Made by a program: the position numbers and the translations under genes. Below, piece by piece: positions 18,686 to 28,831 of a stretch of DNA of 61,407 nt. How positions within the stretch are numbered: position 1 is the stretch's first letter; every line of letters starts with the position of its first letter. Where the stretch lies: contig JACDGE010000008.1 in NCBI GenBank assembly GCA_013815465.1, positions 1-61,407 of the forward strand, written 5' to 3'. The notes beneath the pieces were generated by a model. The model was not told the origin of the DNA and made no database searches. It saw nothing but the letters and a program-made list of their open reading frames with translations. The stretch comes from Alphaproteobacteria bacterium (GTDB lineage Bacteria; Pseudomonadota; Alphaproteobacteria; UBA9655).

Positions 18686-19078
18686 ATGGCAGGCGAACCA
18701 ATCCTTATTGTTGAAGATAATCCCTCCAATTTAAAATTGGTGAAAATATTATTGACAGTTGAGGGGTATGAAATTCAGACCGCCACCAATGCTGAAGAGG
18801 CTATAGAACTTTTAAAGACTTTTCGTCCCCGCCTGATTCTAATGGATTTACAACTGCCTGGTATGGATGGCCTTGAGCTTACCCGAAAACTTAAAAGTGA
18901 TCCAAAATTTCACAAGGTCATCATTATTGCCCTCACAGCTTATGCAATGAAGCGCGATGAAGAAAAGGCTTCAGCTGCGGGATGTGATGGATACATTACG
19001 AAACCTATAGATGTTGGTGCCTTTCCTTCTGAAATAGTAAAATATTTAAAAAAAAATAAAGTTGGCCCCCTCCGATGA
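18686..19078 (+). CDS. single-domain response regulator, DivK-like
   Basis: The 130-residue protein is one receiver domain with no output. It has acidic residues ED (10-11), phospho-acceptor Asp in LILMDLQLPGMDG (near 54), the Thr in ALTAYAM and the Lys in YITKPID. This form is typical of DivK and other alphaproteobacterial shuttle receivers that pass phosphate or bind kinases. It sits between the hybrid kinase and the cyclic di-GMP protein and overlaps the latter by 4 bases, so it probably relays between them. Confidence 0.9.
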   Translation: MAGEPILIVEDNPSNLKLVKILLTVEGYEIQTATNAEEAIELLKTFRPRLILMDLQLPGMDGLELTRKLKSDPKFHKVIIIALTAYAMKRDEEKASAAGCDGYITKPIDVGAFPSEIVKYLKKNKVGPLR

Positions 19079-22000
19079 ACAATCCAATTATATTAATTAT
19101 TGAGGACAACAAACTAACCAGAAAAATGTTGAGAATAACATTAGAGTCAACTAAAAATTATACTGTCCTTACAGCCCAAAATGGAGCCGAAGGGCTAGCA
19201 ATGGCAGAAAAATATAAACCCAACCTCATATTGCTCGATTTATTCTTAGGAGATATGAATGGTGTTGATATCAATAAAAAACTAAGAGCGATGCCCGATA
19301 TCAAAGACATCCCAATCATAGCTCTCTCAGGGTTTTTAACTGGACTCAATGAACAGAAAAATAATCTTGATTTTACCGCATTCTTATTAAAGCCCATTCA
19401 ACCTTCCCTATTGATCGAAATAATTAAAACCCATTTACTTCTTGCAAAAGACTTAGATTCATTAAGTGGAGAGGGGCACCAAATTCTCATTGCAGATGAT
19501 AATGCCATTCAACTTAAACTTTTAGGGATGCAACTCAAAAATGCTGGATTTCAGATCACAACAGCAGATGATGGCTTAATCGCCCTTGATAAAGCAAAAG
19601 AAAAACCACCAGATGCGATTATCAGCGATATCTTGATGCCGAATCTTGATGGTTTTGGATTATGTTTAGCGGTAAGGAAAGATCCAAAACTGAGTGCCAT
19701 CCCTGTCATTCTCTTAAGCTCCCATTATTTAGAGGAGGCTGACGTGGAACTAGCACATAAAGTCGGAGCTAACCGTTATCTGACACGAACGCCAGATGAA
19801 AAAATACTTATTAATGTACTGACCGATTGTTTAAAAGAAAAAAAGATTTCTCTATTAAATATAAATTCTACTATAGATAGCGATATTAAAGAACAACATA
19901 CTAATAGACTTATTAGGCAGTTAGAACAACAAATTTTATCCAATTCTCAACTTTCTCAAAAACTTGCGATCCAAACATCTGAAATATTTTTACTTACATC
20001 TGTAGCTAAAACTCTAACAATGACAAATAAAAAAATTGAAGATACTTTAACAGATGTGCTTTGTTATTTATTAGATGCTGCGGGGGCGTCACAAGCTGCA
20101 TTGTATATTAATCAAGTAAATGGAAGCATAACACTACAACAATTCATGGGCTTTAAGGAAAGTCAAAGGAAGGAATTGGAAACTTTCTTTGGGCAACCAC
20201 AGCTCTTAACAGAGTGCATGATGACTCAAACCCCTTCTGTTATCCCTTCTCAGAAAATGTCAAAAAAAGAGACAGAAGAATTTTTAAAGCGCGCCAAAAT
20301 CCAGTCCGGATTAATTGTACCTCTAAATGCAGGCGCCGTAAATCATGGCGTTCTGTTTTTAGGATCAAGTTTTACTAATTTATTGGGTGATCACCCCCTT
20401 GCTTTTGCTCATGCTTTAGGAATGCAAATTGGGCAATCTATTGCTTTGGCTGAAGCCTTTGAAACTTTGACAACTTCTGAACAACAACACCGTCAATTGG
20501 TCGAAACTTCGCCAGATGCCATCTTTATTCAGCAGGATGATAAGCTTGCATTTGTAAATGCAGCGGGCCTAAAATTATTAGGCGAGCAGAAACAAAAAAA
20601 AATACTTACTCAATCTATTTTAGATTTCTTTCAACCTGCAGATCGCCAAGTAATGAGGGAGTATATCTCAGGAAAGGATACCACAATGGAGCTCCCTTTT
20701 GTGGAAAAAAAAATTGCAAGAGATGATAACAAAATCATTGATGTAGAAGTAACGGCTAGTCCGTTCACTTATCAGAATAAACCTGCGACTTACTTGATTA
20801 TGCGGGACATATCCGACAGTAAGCAATCAAAATTACATTTAGAAGTACAATATGCCATAGCCTGGACTTTAGCTAAATCAACAACATTGCAAGAAGCAAC
20901 AAATGAAATACTCAAGGTTATTTGCCAGCGTCTAAGCTGGGATATTGGCGTTATATGGGTGGTTGATAAAAAACTAAATATTTTGCGTTGTGTTACGATT
21001 TGGCAGACTCCAGATATTACAAACGATGAGTTTAAGAAAGAATGTTTAAGCCTAACACTTACACCTGGACAGATCTTTCCAGGAATCGCGTGGAAAAGCC
21101 GCCAAGCCATCTGGAGCTCAAAATTTAACAATGATTATCTGAGAGTAGATGCTGCCGCTGAGATTGGTTTAAATACCGCAATATGCTTTCCAATTATTTA
21201 TGAAAATGAAATTTTAGGCGTAATTGAATTTTTTAATAGGAAAAGCGAGACTCTATCTCAAAATTTGTTATCGTGGTTTGAATCATTAGGGAATCAGTTT
21301 GGTCTGTTCCTCAATCGAAAACATATGGAAGGCCAAATGCTCTACTTGGCCGAACATGATGTTTTAACTGGCCTCGCAAACCGAAAACTCATTGAAGAAT
21401 CTTTACGGAGTGAGCTTGAAAAGGCCAAAAAATATCACAAAAAATTAGCGGTCTTGTTCTTAGATCTCGATCAATTTAAATTGATTAATGATTCAATGGG
21501 CCACCAAGTGGGGGACATCCTCTTAATTGAAATCGCTAAAATCCTTCTCACATGCGTTAGACCTCAGGACATCATTGGCAGGGTTGGAGGCGATGAATTT
21601 ATTATTGTATTTCCTCATATATATTCAAATAAAGATGTGGTTCAAATTGCACAAAGAATACAAAAAAAACTTGAAAACAAATTTTTATTGAAAGAGAAAG
21701 AGTTTTTCACCACTGCAAGTATGGGGATTAGCCTTTATCCTGAAGATGGAGATAGCGTTGAATCATTAATTAAAGATGCAGATATTGCCATGTATCACGC
21801 TAAGGAAATGGGCAGAAACAATTTTCAGTTTTGTACGAAGGATATGACTTCAAAAGCTGGAAATAGGGTCATGTTACAAAATAGCCTGCATAATGCATTA
21901 GAAAACAATGAATTTATTCTCTATTACCAGCCCAAAATTGATTTAAAAACAAGAAAAACGATTGGGATGGAGGCGCTTATTCGCTGGAAAAGGTTTAATA

Positions 22001-22632
22001 AAGTGATATTACCGGAAAAATTTATTGATGCGGTGGAAGAAAGTGATCTTATTAAACCGCTCACTGAATGGGTATTAAAAACAGCGTGTATCCAAAATAA
22101 GGAATGGCAAGCAAAAGGTCTTCCTAGTATTTCCGTGGCGATCAACTTTTCAATTAACAATTTAAATGAACACATTCTGGAGACGGTAGAAAACGTCTTA
22201 AAGACGACTGGGTTACATCCCCATCATCTTGAAATTGAATTGACTGAAAGAATTTTGATGAAAAGTGTAGAAAATAATATTCACGTTTTAAAAAGTCTAA
22301 AAAATTTAGGCGTTAAAATATCAATTGATGATTTTGGCACAGGATATAGCTCCTTAAGTTATTTAAAGCGTTTCCCAATCGATTATCTAAAAATTGATAA
22401 ATCTTTCATCCAAGATATTACAACAAATCCAGATGATTCCGCTATTGTTGTTGCAATCATAGTTATGGCCCATAGCTTGGGTTTTAAAGTTATCGCTGAA
22501 GGAGTAGAAACGAAAGAACAACTTACGTTTCTATCTAAACATGGGGTTGATGAAGTTCAGGGTTATTATTTTAGTCGACCTTTATCTGCTAAAGAGGCCG
22601 CACTTTTTATACAAAAAGGAACGATTTTATAA
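19075..22632 (+). CDS. REC-REC-GAF-PAS-GAF-GGDEF-EAL cyclic di-GMP protein
   Basis: The 1185-residue protein makes or breaks cyclic di-GMP. Two receivers come first (about 4-122 and 137-255; the second has an Arg-Thr where Lys-Pro is usual). A GAF-like domain (about 305-460), a PAS (470-585) and a second GAF (595-755) follow. The GGDEF motif is intact at 838-842 with an RPQD inhibitory site five residues before it. The EAL motif is intact at 966-968, with ELTERI, DDFGTGYSS and AEGVET also present. Both activities look possible, and the sensory part probably chooses between them. It is the last gene of the kinase operon. Confidence 0.92.
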   Translation: MNNPIILIIEDNKLTRKMLRITLESTKNYTVLTAQNGAEGLAMAEKYKPNLILLDLFLGDMNGVDINKKLRAMPDIKDIPIIALSGFLTGLNEQKNNLDFTAFLLKPIQPSLLIEIIKTHLLLAKDLDSLSGEGHQILIADDNAIQLKLLGMQLKNAGFQITTADDGLIALDKAKEKPPDAIISDILMPNLDGFGLCLAVRKDPKLSAIPVILLSSHYLEEADVELAHKVGANRYLTRTPDEKILINVLTDCLKEKKISLLNINSTIDSDIKEQHTNRLIRQLEQQILSNSQLSQKLAIQTSEIFLLTSVAKTLTMTNKKIEDTLTDVLCYLLDAAGASQAALYINQVNGSITLQQFMGFKESQRKELETFFGQPQLLTECMMTQTPSVIPSQKMSKKETEEFLKRAKIQSGLIVPLNAGAVNHGVLFLGSSFTNLLGDHPLAFAHALGMQIGQSIALAEAFETLTTSEQQHRQLVETSPDAIFIQQDDKLAFVNAAGLKLLGEQKQKKILTQSILDFFQPADRQVMREYISGKDTTMELPFVEKKIARDDNKIIDVEVTASPFTYQNKPATYLIMRDISDSKQSKLHLEVQYAIAWTLAKSTTLQEATNEILKVICQRLSWDIGVIWVVDKKLNILRCVTIWQTPDITNDEFKKECLSLTLTPGQIFPGIAWKSRQAIWSSKFNNDYLRVDAAAEIGLNTAICFPIIYENEILGVIEFFNRKSETLSQNLLSWFESLGNQFGLFLNRKHMEGQMLYLAEHDVLTGLANRKLIEESLRSELEKAKKYHKKLAVLFLDLDQFKLINDSMGHQVGDILLIEIAKILLTCVRPQDIIGRVGGDEFIIVFPHIYSNKDVVQIAQRIQKKLENKFLLKEKEFFTTASMGISLYPEDGDSVESLIKDADIAMYHAKEMGRNNFQFCTKDMTSKAGNRVMLQNSLHNALENNEFILYYQPKIDLKTRKTIGMEALIRWKRFNKVILPEKFIDAVEESDLIKPLTEWVLKTACIQNKEWQAKGLPSISVAINFSINNLNEHILETVENVLKTTGLHPHHLEIELTERILMKSVENNIHVLKSLKNLGVKISIDDFGTGYSSLSYLKRFPIDYLKIDKSFIQDITTNPDDSAIVVAIIVMAHSLGFKVIAEGVETKEQLTFLSKHGVDEVQGYYFSRPLSAKEAALFIQKGTIL

Positions 22633-22719
22633 GATATCTATCAAATAAGGTCCGGCCAAAATATTAGCCTATTCCGTCTTTTCCAATTTAACGCTACACT
22701 CCCTCTTGAGGAGTAACAT

Positions 22720-24777
22720 ATGAAACGTATTGTCTTATTATTTTGGAGTTTTCTCATTCTAAAGGCTGGGGCCTTTGCTGAAGTTGTGCAAAGTTCTGGG
22801 CACCAAGCAGTCCCTCCTGAGCCTACGATCAAACCTATTAAGGTGAGCGAACTGAATGCTAACTTCTTTTCGGCAATTTATGATTTTTTTAGAGAGCTTA
22901 AGCAAACATTCTTAGAGGGGTTTGTCTCTTTAAAAGATTTCGTTGAGACCGGTGAATGGTTCCTTGCAGAACTCAAAACACCAGAAATGCGTGAGCTAAT
23001 GGGGTCCTTTGGCATCCGACTCGCCATTTCCCTTATCTTAGCCTTTGTTATTGCTCAATTGGTTATGTTATGGATAAAACCAAAAATTAATTATTTACTT
23101 CTTAACAAAGATTATTCAAACAGTAAGAAATATATAGAAATAATACAATCTACATTACTTTCCATTATAATCCCGCTCATCTTTGGTTTTTTGTTGTATA
23201 CCATTTTTCGGATCCTATCCCCCAAGGACGGGGTTTATCTTGAAACCGTACGCATTTTAAGCTCTGGTTCTGCCATCGTGTGGGCCATCTTGAACATCGC
23301 CCATGTTTTTTTAAGGCCTCTCACGGCTGAACATCAGCACATTCCTCTTTCTCGAGAAACCCTTAACAAACTTTATGTTTGGATCCGTCGTATGGCCTGT
23401 GTGGGTTTATTGGGATTTTTTGCTCTAGAAACGGGTCGGCTCATCCATTTACCTCATGCGGGAGAACGTTTACTTTTGCAGAGCTCAAGCATTGTGATTG
23501 CCATTATGGCCATTTTTATGATGCTTTCTCTTCATAAAAATCTGAAAGATTGGATCCAAACCCAACGAGTGAGCTTTGAACGATCTCGGCTCAAAAGATC
23601 CCTTATTCCTTATTTAGAATATAGTTATATTCCCCTTATTATCCTTATTGTGATCAGTTACGTCAGTTGGGTGACCCACGAATTTGATCGGGTCCAACTC
23701 ATTGTCTGGAAATGCCTTTTGACGCTCGCTCTTTTCCCTTTTTTACAAGTTGCTGCCTATTGTGTTAAAAAACTGAGAATTCTTTATATTCATAGAAATC
23801 TAAAAAGACTCTCCCCCGCTTTTGCCCGGCGCGCTGTATTTTATGGGCGACAAATTGATTTTATGATGATTGCTCTTCTATATATCATTGTTTTTATTAT
23901 GGTTCTAGATTTGTGGGAATTTGATCCCTATTCTTTTACGTGTTCAAAAATTGGTAAACTAATTTTCGAAAAAACATTTAGTATTTTCACAATCATTGTA
24001 GTTGCTCTTTTTCTTAATCGAGGAGGGATGGGGCTTCTTAATAAATATTTAAACTCAGAGAACGTTATCCAGAACGAAACGCACAAGCAAAAAATGGCCC
24101 GCTTTAAAACAATCCATAGCGTCAGTCGAAATGTCCTCCGTATTGCCATATGGACGCCGGCTGTTTTGTTTATCATTGTCGAGATGGATATAGATATTAT
24201 CCCTATTTTAGCTCCCCTTACGCTCTTAGGCGCTGCCCTTGCCTTTGGTGTGCAGTCCATCGTAAAGGATTTCTTTTCTGGGTTCTTCATGCTCCTAGAG
24301 GATGCTTTTGCTGTGGGCGACTTGGTTATCATTAATGGCCAGATGGGCCGCATTGAATCCTTAACGGTACGCGTTGTGCGCCTTCGTGCCACCGATGGTT
24401 CTCTCTTCACATTTCCCTATGGAAATATCACAAGCCTGTGTAATCAAAACAGAGATTTTTCAGCAGCTGTCATGCTTTTCGAAGTGGGAGTGGAGGCAGA
24501 TATGAATAAAGTTTATGAACTGCTCGAAAAAATTTCAAAGGACCTGAGAAAAGATCCTAAAACCCGTTCTCTCGTGGTTGATTCGGTTCAAATTGATGGA
24601 ATAAATGAGGTCAGTGATCATGCCCTCCAGATCCGCGCAGTTATAAAGACAAAGCCCAGTATGCACTATAAAGTTAAGTGGGCTTTCAATCTACTTTTAA
24701 AACAATACCTTGAGGCTTATGGCATTCCTGCTCCAACTCCACGGCAGAAAGCTTTTAACTATGTCGTTGAAAAGTAA
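22720..24777 (+). CDS. mechanosensitive ion channel, MscS family
   Basis: The 685-residue protein has a signal peptide (about 1-20), a periplasmic stretch, about ten membrane helices and then the MscS core near residues 485-600. The pore-lining helix and beta domain are clear (LTLLGAALAFGVQSIVKDFFSGF, then DLVIINGQMGRIESLTVRV). Such channels release solutes under low-osmotic shock. The extended N-terminus is like YbdG/YbiO or MscK relatives. A strong GAGGAG ribosome binding site precedes the ATG. It starts 87 bases after the signalling operon and may have its own promoter. Confidence 0.87.
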   Translation: MKRIVLLFWSFLILKAGAFAEVVQSSGHQAVPPEPTIKPIKVSELNANFFSAIYDFFRELKQTFLEGFVSLKDFVETGEWFLAELKTPEMRELMGSFGIRLAISLILAFVIAQLVMLWIKPKINYLLLNKDYSNSKKYIEIIQSTLLSIIIPLIFGFLLYTIFRILSPKDGVYLETVRILSSGSAIVWAILNIAHVFLRPLTAEHQHIPLSRETLNKLYVWIRRMACVGLLGFFALETGRLIHLPHAGERLLLQSSSIVIAIMAIFMMLSLHKNLKDWIQTQRVSFERSRLKRSLIPYLEYSYIPLIILIVISYVSWVTHEFDRVQLIVWKCLLTLALFPFLQVAAYCVKKLRILYIHRNLKRLSPAFARRAVFYGRQIDFMMIALLYIIVFIMVLDLWEFDPYSFTCSKIGKLIFEKTFSIFTIIVVALFLNRGGMGLLNKYLNSENVIQNETHKQKMARFKTIHSVSRNVLRIAIWTPAVLFIIVEMDIDIIPILAPLTLLGAALAFGVQSIVKDFFSGFFMLLEDAFAVGDLVIINGQMGRIESLTVRVVRLRATDGSLFTFPYGNITSLCNQNRDFSAAVMLFEVGVEADMNKVYELLEKISKDLRKDPKTRSLVVDSVQIDGINEVSDHALQIRAVIKTKPSMHYKVKWAFNLLLKQYLEAYGIPAPTPRQKAFNYVVEK

Positions 24778-24986
24778 TAAATCTTTTTTTAACTCTTTTT
24801 TAACTTTTATAAGCTGCTTGTTTTAAAGGATTGTTTGGGATTGACTCATTAACAATACATGCATTTCAATGCGTTAGCCGATCTGGCCTTGGATCAAAAA
24901 AAATGATACTTATATACATGAGAGTAAAAATTAACACTTAGTTAAGATTGCTCTAGTTTGACAACATAGAAGGCGGAGGATTAAAA

Positions 24987-25484
24987 ATGGCTAAAGCACT
25001 ATCTTTTTCATGTGGAAACCACGTTGTGTACCCAGCACATGGTATTGGAAAAATTAAATCAATCGAAACTCACGAAGTTGGCGAGCAGTCTCTTGAAATG
25101 TTTGTGATCTCCTTTGAAAAAGATCGAATGACCTTACGCCTTCCTGTTGCAAAAGCAAAAATGTCGGGTTTACGACCCGTGTGCACAACCAAAGAAATGG
25201 CTAGTGCTATTAACGCCTTAAAAGTCCGAAAGGGAGTTCGCCGCACCATGTGGAGCCGGAGAGCTCAAGAGTATGAAGCAAAAATTAATTCGGGAGATCC
25301 GGTATTCTTAGCAGAAGTCGTGCGTGAACTGTATCGAACTTCAAACCAACCGGATCAATCCTATAGCGAACGACAAGTCTATCAAAATGCAATCACACGC
25401 CTTGCGGGAGAAATTGCAGCTGTTGAAAGTATCCAACATGATCAAGCCGTTCAGAAAGTAGAAAAAATCTTAGAAGCAGCCTAA
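24987..25484 (+). CDS. carD: CarD-family transcription regulator
   Basis: The 165-residue protein has the CarD/TRCF RNA polymerase-binding domain at the start (FSCGNHVVYPAHGIGKIKSI, then LRLPV) and an all-helical DNA-binding tail (MWSRRAQEYEAKINSGDP). CarD binds the polymerase beta subunit and stabilises open promoter complexes, notably at rRNA promoters. The length fits the alphaproteobacterial form. A GGCGGAGGA ribosome binding site precedes it, and a hairpin terminator follows directly. Confidence 0.93.
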   Translation: MAKALSFSCGNHVVYPAHGIGKIKSIETHEVGEQSLEMFVISFEKDRMTLRLPVAKAKMSGLRPVCTTKEMASAINALKVRKGVRRTMWSRRAQEYEAKINSGDPVFLAEVVRELYRTSNQPDQSYSERQVYQNAITRLAGEIAAVESIQHDQAVQKVEKILEAA

Positions 25485-25493
25485 TTTTTCCAC

Positions 25494-25538
25494 AATCCCT
25501 GATTTTTCTTGATTTTTTGAGAAAACTCAGGGATTTTT
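25494..25538 (+). terminator. rho-independent terminator after carD
   Basis: AATCCCTGA (25494-25502) pairs with TCAGGGATT (25527-25535), with additional inner TTTTC/GAAAA pairing. A T-run follows at 25534-25538. It lies 10 bases beyond the carD stop and separates it from the next gene. Confidence 0.75.
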
Positions 25539-25562
25539 GCATTTAAACAAAATTCAAATGAA

Positions 25563-26585
25563 ATGGAAAAGATGGTAATTCAACAAACAGACGTGGTTAT
25601 TATTGGAGCAGGCCCTGTGGGTCTTTTTGCAGTCTTTGAGTGTGGCATGATGGGCTTAAAATGCCATGTTATCGATACCTTAGAGATGGTAGGGGGGCAA
25701 TGTACAGCTCTTTATCCAGAAAAGCCCATTTTTGATATTCCCGCTTTTCCAAAAATCTTAGCCGCAGACCTTATTGAAAATCTTAAAAAACAAGCAGAAC
25801 CTTTTGATCCTGTTTACCATATGGGACAACAGCTTATAAGCCTCGAAAAGACGCCAGAGAATCAATGGTTGCTCGCCACGTCAACGGGAACAACTTTGCA
25901 CGCAAAAGCCGTCCTAATTGCTGCAGGTGTGGGATCCTTTGGACCCAATCGTCCACCTTTGGAAGGCATTGAGGAATTTGAAGGAAAGAGTATTTTCTAC
26001 TACATCAAAAATAGAGAAGCTTTTCGAGGCACCCGTCTTGTCATTGCAGGGGGGGGAGACTCGGCAGTCGATTGGGCTATTTCCTTGTCCGAGCTCGCAG
26101 AAAAAGTCACCGTGGTTCATCGCCGCCCTAAATTTAGGGCAGCCCCAGAAAGCGAATTTCAACTCAAACGCCTTGCAGCGGAAGGTGTCATCGAGCTTGC
26201 CATACCATTTCAATTGGAAGGCCTTGTTGGACAGACAGGCCACCTTAAAGCGGTTATCATTAAATCTTTAGAGGGGGAAATTAAAGAAATCCCAGCAGAT
26301 ATCTTGTTGCCTTTCTATGGTCTTTCCATGAATCTAGGCCCCATCGCGCAGTGGGGTCTTCAACTTGAGGGGGCCCACATCAAAATTAACCCAAATGACT
26401 GCTCAACGAGTCTTCCAGGCGTGTTTGCTATTGGGGATATAGCAACGTACGGACATAAGCTTAAGCTCATTCTTACCGGATTTGCCGAAGCTGCCCTTGC
26501 CGCCCACGCTATCCGATCTTATATTCATCCAGAGGCGGTCTATCATTTTGAATATTCGACAACGAGTGGGGTGCCAGCTCAGTAG
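25563..26585 (+). CDS. ferredoxin-NADP+ reductase, thioredoxin reductase-like
   Basis: The 340-residue flavoenzyme moves electrons between NADPH and ferredoxin or flavodoxin. The FAD Rossmann motif is GAGPVGLFAVFECG (near 16-29), the NADPH motif is GGGDSAVDWAI (near 163-173), and the FAD-closing region is GDIATYGHKLKLILTGFAEA near 295-315. It lacks the CxxC pair of thioredoxin reductase. VGGQCTALYPEKPIFDIPAFP is characteristic of this YumC-like FNR type. It stands alone between the carD terminator and convergent nadK. Confidence 0.9.
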   Translation: MEKMVIQQTDVVIIGAGPVGLFAVFECGMMGLKCHVIDTLEMVGGQCTALYPEKPIFDIPAFPKILAADLIENLKKQAEPFDPVYHMGQQLISLEKTPENQWLLATSTGTTLHAKAVLIAAGVGSFGPNRPPLEGIEEFEGKSIFYYIKNREAFRGTRLVIAGGGDSAVDWAISLSELAEKVTVVHRRPKFRAAPESEFQLKRLAAEGVIELAIPFQLEGLVGQTGHLKAVIIKSLEGEIKEIPADILLPFYGLSMNLGPIAQWGLQLEGAHIKINPNDCSTSLPGVFAIGDIATYGHKLKLILTGFAEAALAAHAIRSYIHPEAVYHFEYSTTSGVPAQ

Positions 26586-26616
26586 CCCCTTACGAACGTC
26601 ATTCCCGATACCTACC

Positions 26617-27378
26617 TTACACCATAAACTGTTCCTTTAAGATCCGCTCCTCTAGATTGTGATCGTGATCAAAGAGCAAAGTCACACCGAGCTTTTTCAT
26701 TTGACGCACAGTAACAGAAGAAACGTCACGAACTTCGGTAAAGTCTGCAACCGCACTGACGGGTCGCTTGTGTGATTCAAGGATGGTGAACTTCACTTCA
26801 GCGTTCTCAGACAGAAGAGCCCCTTTCCAACGGCGTGGACGAAAGGCACTAATAGGGGTGAGAGCAAGGACAGGAGTTTCTAAGGGGATAATGGGCCCAT
26901 GGGCTGAAAGGTTATAGGCCGTACTTCCCGCGGGCGTGGCAACCAGAATCCCATCACACACAAGCTCGGGAAGACGAACAACACCATCTACAGATATCTC
27001 AATCTTGGCAGCTTGTCGCGTTTCTCGTAATAACGAGACTTCATTAAAGGCGAGCGCCTTTGTGGGAGCTCCCCCGTTTTGATAAACATTCATTTCAAGG
27101 GGATATAAATGCGTCGGAATGGCTTTGTTCAGACGGCTTAAAAAATTGTCTGGAGAAAAAGCATTCATTAAAAAACCTACGCTTCCGCAATGCAGCCCAT
27201 AAAGGGGAATTTTTGCTTCAAGGTAGTGATGCATAACTTCAAGCATATAACCATCTCCCCCCAGGACCACTAAAACCTCGGCGTTCAAAGGATCTATGAA
27301 TGGGTACATAGATTCAAGAACGGCCCTTGCCTTAAGAGCTTCTGGAGCGGGGGAAGAAAGAAAAGCTATTTTTTTCAT
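26617..27378 (-). CDS. nadK: NAD kinase
   Basis: The enzyme phosphorylates NAD to NADP. The 253 residues are typical for the short alphaproteobacterial form. The GGDG motif lies near residue 40 (VLGGDGYMLEVMH), followed by NEVSLLRE and the substrate loop CDGILVATPAGSTAYNLSAHGPI. The usual TPTGSTAY reads TPAGSTAY here, a mild change. The gene faces the reductase and is divergent from rarA. Confidence 0.93.
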   Translation of the reverse strand: MKKIAFLSSPAPEALKARAVLESMYPFIDPLNAEVLVVLGGDGYMLEVMHHYLEAKIPLYGLHCGSVGFLMNAFSPDNFLSRLNKAIPTHLYPLEMNVYQNGGAPTKALAFNEVSLLRETRQAAKIEISVDGVVRLPELVCDGILVATPAGSTAYNLSAHGPIIPLETPVLALTPISAFRPRRWKGALLSENAEVKFTILESHKRPVSAVADFTEVRDVSSVTVRQMKKLGVTLLFDHDHNLEERILKEQFMV

Positions 27379-27562
27379 GCGTACCCTATTGATGACATAA
27401 TTTTACTCTATAATGCCACTGTTGCTCAAAAAAAGGTATAGAGAAAGATTGGGTAGGGTTAAAAGCGGGGTTTTTTTGTACTGTCATCACCTGGGGTCGT
27501 TACCACATCTCAACCCCTACTCCCTCTGGTATTCCTCCTTAAACTATGGCATTTTTTAAACC

Positions 27563-28829
27563 ATGAGCAAAACACCACTCGCAGAACGACTACGACCCCA
27601 GTCCCTTGAAGATGTAATTGGCCAAAAGCACCTCATTGGTCCTGGCAAGCCTTTATCTCGTATGGTCGAGAAGGGACAAATGTATTCAATTATTTTTTGG
27701 GGGCCACCGGGGACAGGAAAAACGAGTATCGCCCACATATTGGCAAAATCATGTGGCCTGCCCTTCGTGACCCTTTCCGCGATTTTTTCTGGCGTTGCCG
27801 ATCTACGAAAAGTCTTTGAGGAAGCCAAAAAATCTTTTGAAAAAGGCCTCTCTACCCTGCTGTTTGTCGACGAAATCCACCGCTTTAATCGCGGACAACA
27901 GGATAGTTTTTTACCCTATGTAGAAACGGGTATGATTACCCTGGTGGGGGCGACCACAGAGAATCCTTCCTTCGAGCTCAATGGAGCGCTTCTATCACGC
28001 TGCCAGGTTTTCACATTACACCGTCTTTCTGCAGACGATTTAGAGGAAATTTTACAGAAGGCCGAAGATTTCATAGATCGCCCTTTGCCCTTAACAGAGA
28101 ACGCAAAAACCTTTTTGGTTGATATGGCCGATGGGGATGGGCGGGCGCTCTTGAACCTTGTTGATGTGATCGAGGAGGAAACACCCTGCCAGCCCTTCGG
28201 CCCCCCTGAACTTGCAGAGCTTATGACAAAAAGAGCTCCTTTGTATGATAAAGCTCAGGAAGGCCATTATAACCTCATCAGCGCCCTCCATAAGTCTATG
28301 CGGGGGGTCGGACCCAGACGCCGCTCTTTATTGGTTCGCACGCATGCTAGAGGGGGGAGAGGATCCCCTTTATATCGGACGGCGGATGATTCGCTTTGCC
28401 TCAGAGGATGTGGGCCTTGCGGATCCTCACGCGTTGGTGCAAGCCCTTGCAGGCGTCGCTGCCTACGAGCGTCTGGGATCTCCTGAAGGAGAGTTAGCCC
28501 TTGTTCAAGTTCTCGTTTATTTGGCAACCGCCCCCAAATCCAATGCTCTTTATAAAGCCTATCCCAAAGCGTTGAAGGAAGCCCGGGTTTCTGGCTCGTT
28601 GATGCCGCCAAAGCATATTCTCAATGCCCCCACGGCGTTGATGAAAAAGGAAGGGTACGGGGGGGGCTATGTTTATGATCATGATACACCGGACGGATTT
28701 TCAGGCCAAAATTACTTTCCTGACGAGATGAACCGAAAAACATTCTATCGGCCTGTCGAGCGAGGGTTCGAGCGAGATATTCAAAAGCGTCTCACCTATT
28801 GGCAAAATTTGAGAAGAAACAAAGAGTGA
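27563..28829 (+). pseudogene. rarA: replication-associated recombination protein A, frameshifted
   Basis: RarA is a AAA+ ATPase that acts at stalled replication forks. The first 246 or so codons are normal: Walker A GPPGTGKTS, Walker B LLFVDEIHRF, sensor GATTENPSFELNGALLSR and HYNLISALHKSMRG. At 28302-28307 a run of six Gs shifts the frame, and the first frame ends after 307 codons with a nonsense tail. The rest of the protein (GSDPDAALYWFARMLEGGEDPL onward to 28829) continues in another frame. Removing one G restores a full protein of about 420 residues. It could be a recent mutation, a phase-variable tract or a sequencing error. The tRNA-Glu lies right after. Confidence 0.85.
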
Positions 28830-28831
28830 GA

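Noticed and set aside
28245-28829. Second frame of rarA as an independent gene
   Set aside because: Its first 20 or so residues are antisense of no known family; the conserved part begins exactly where the first frame fails, so it is the tail of a frameshifted rarA.
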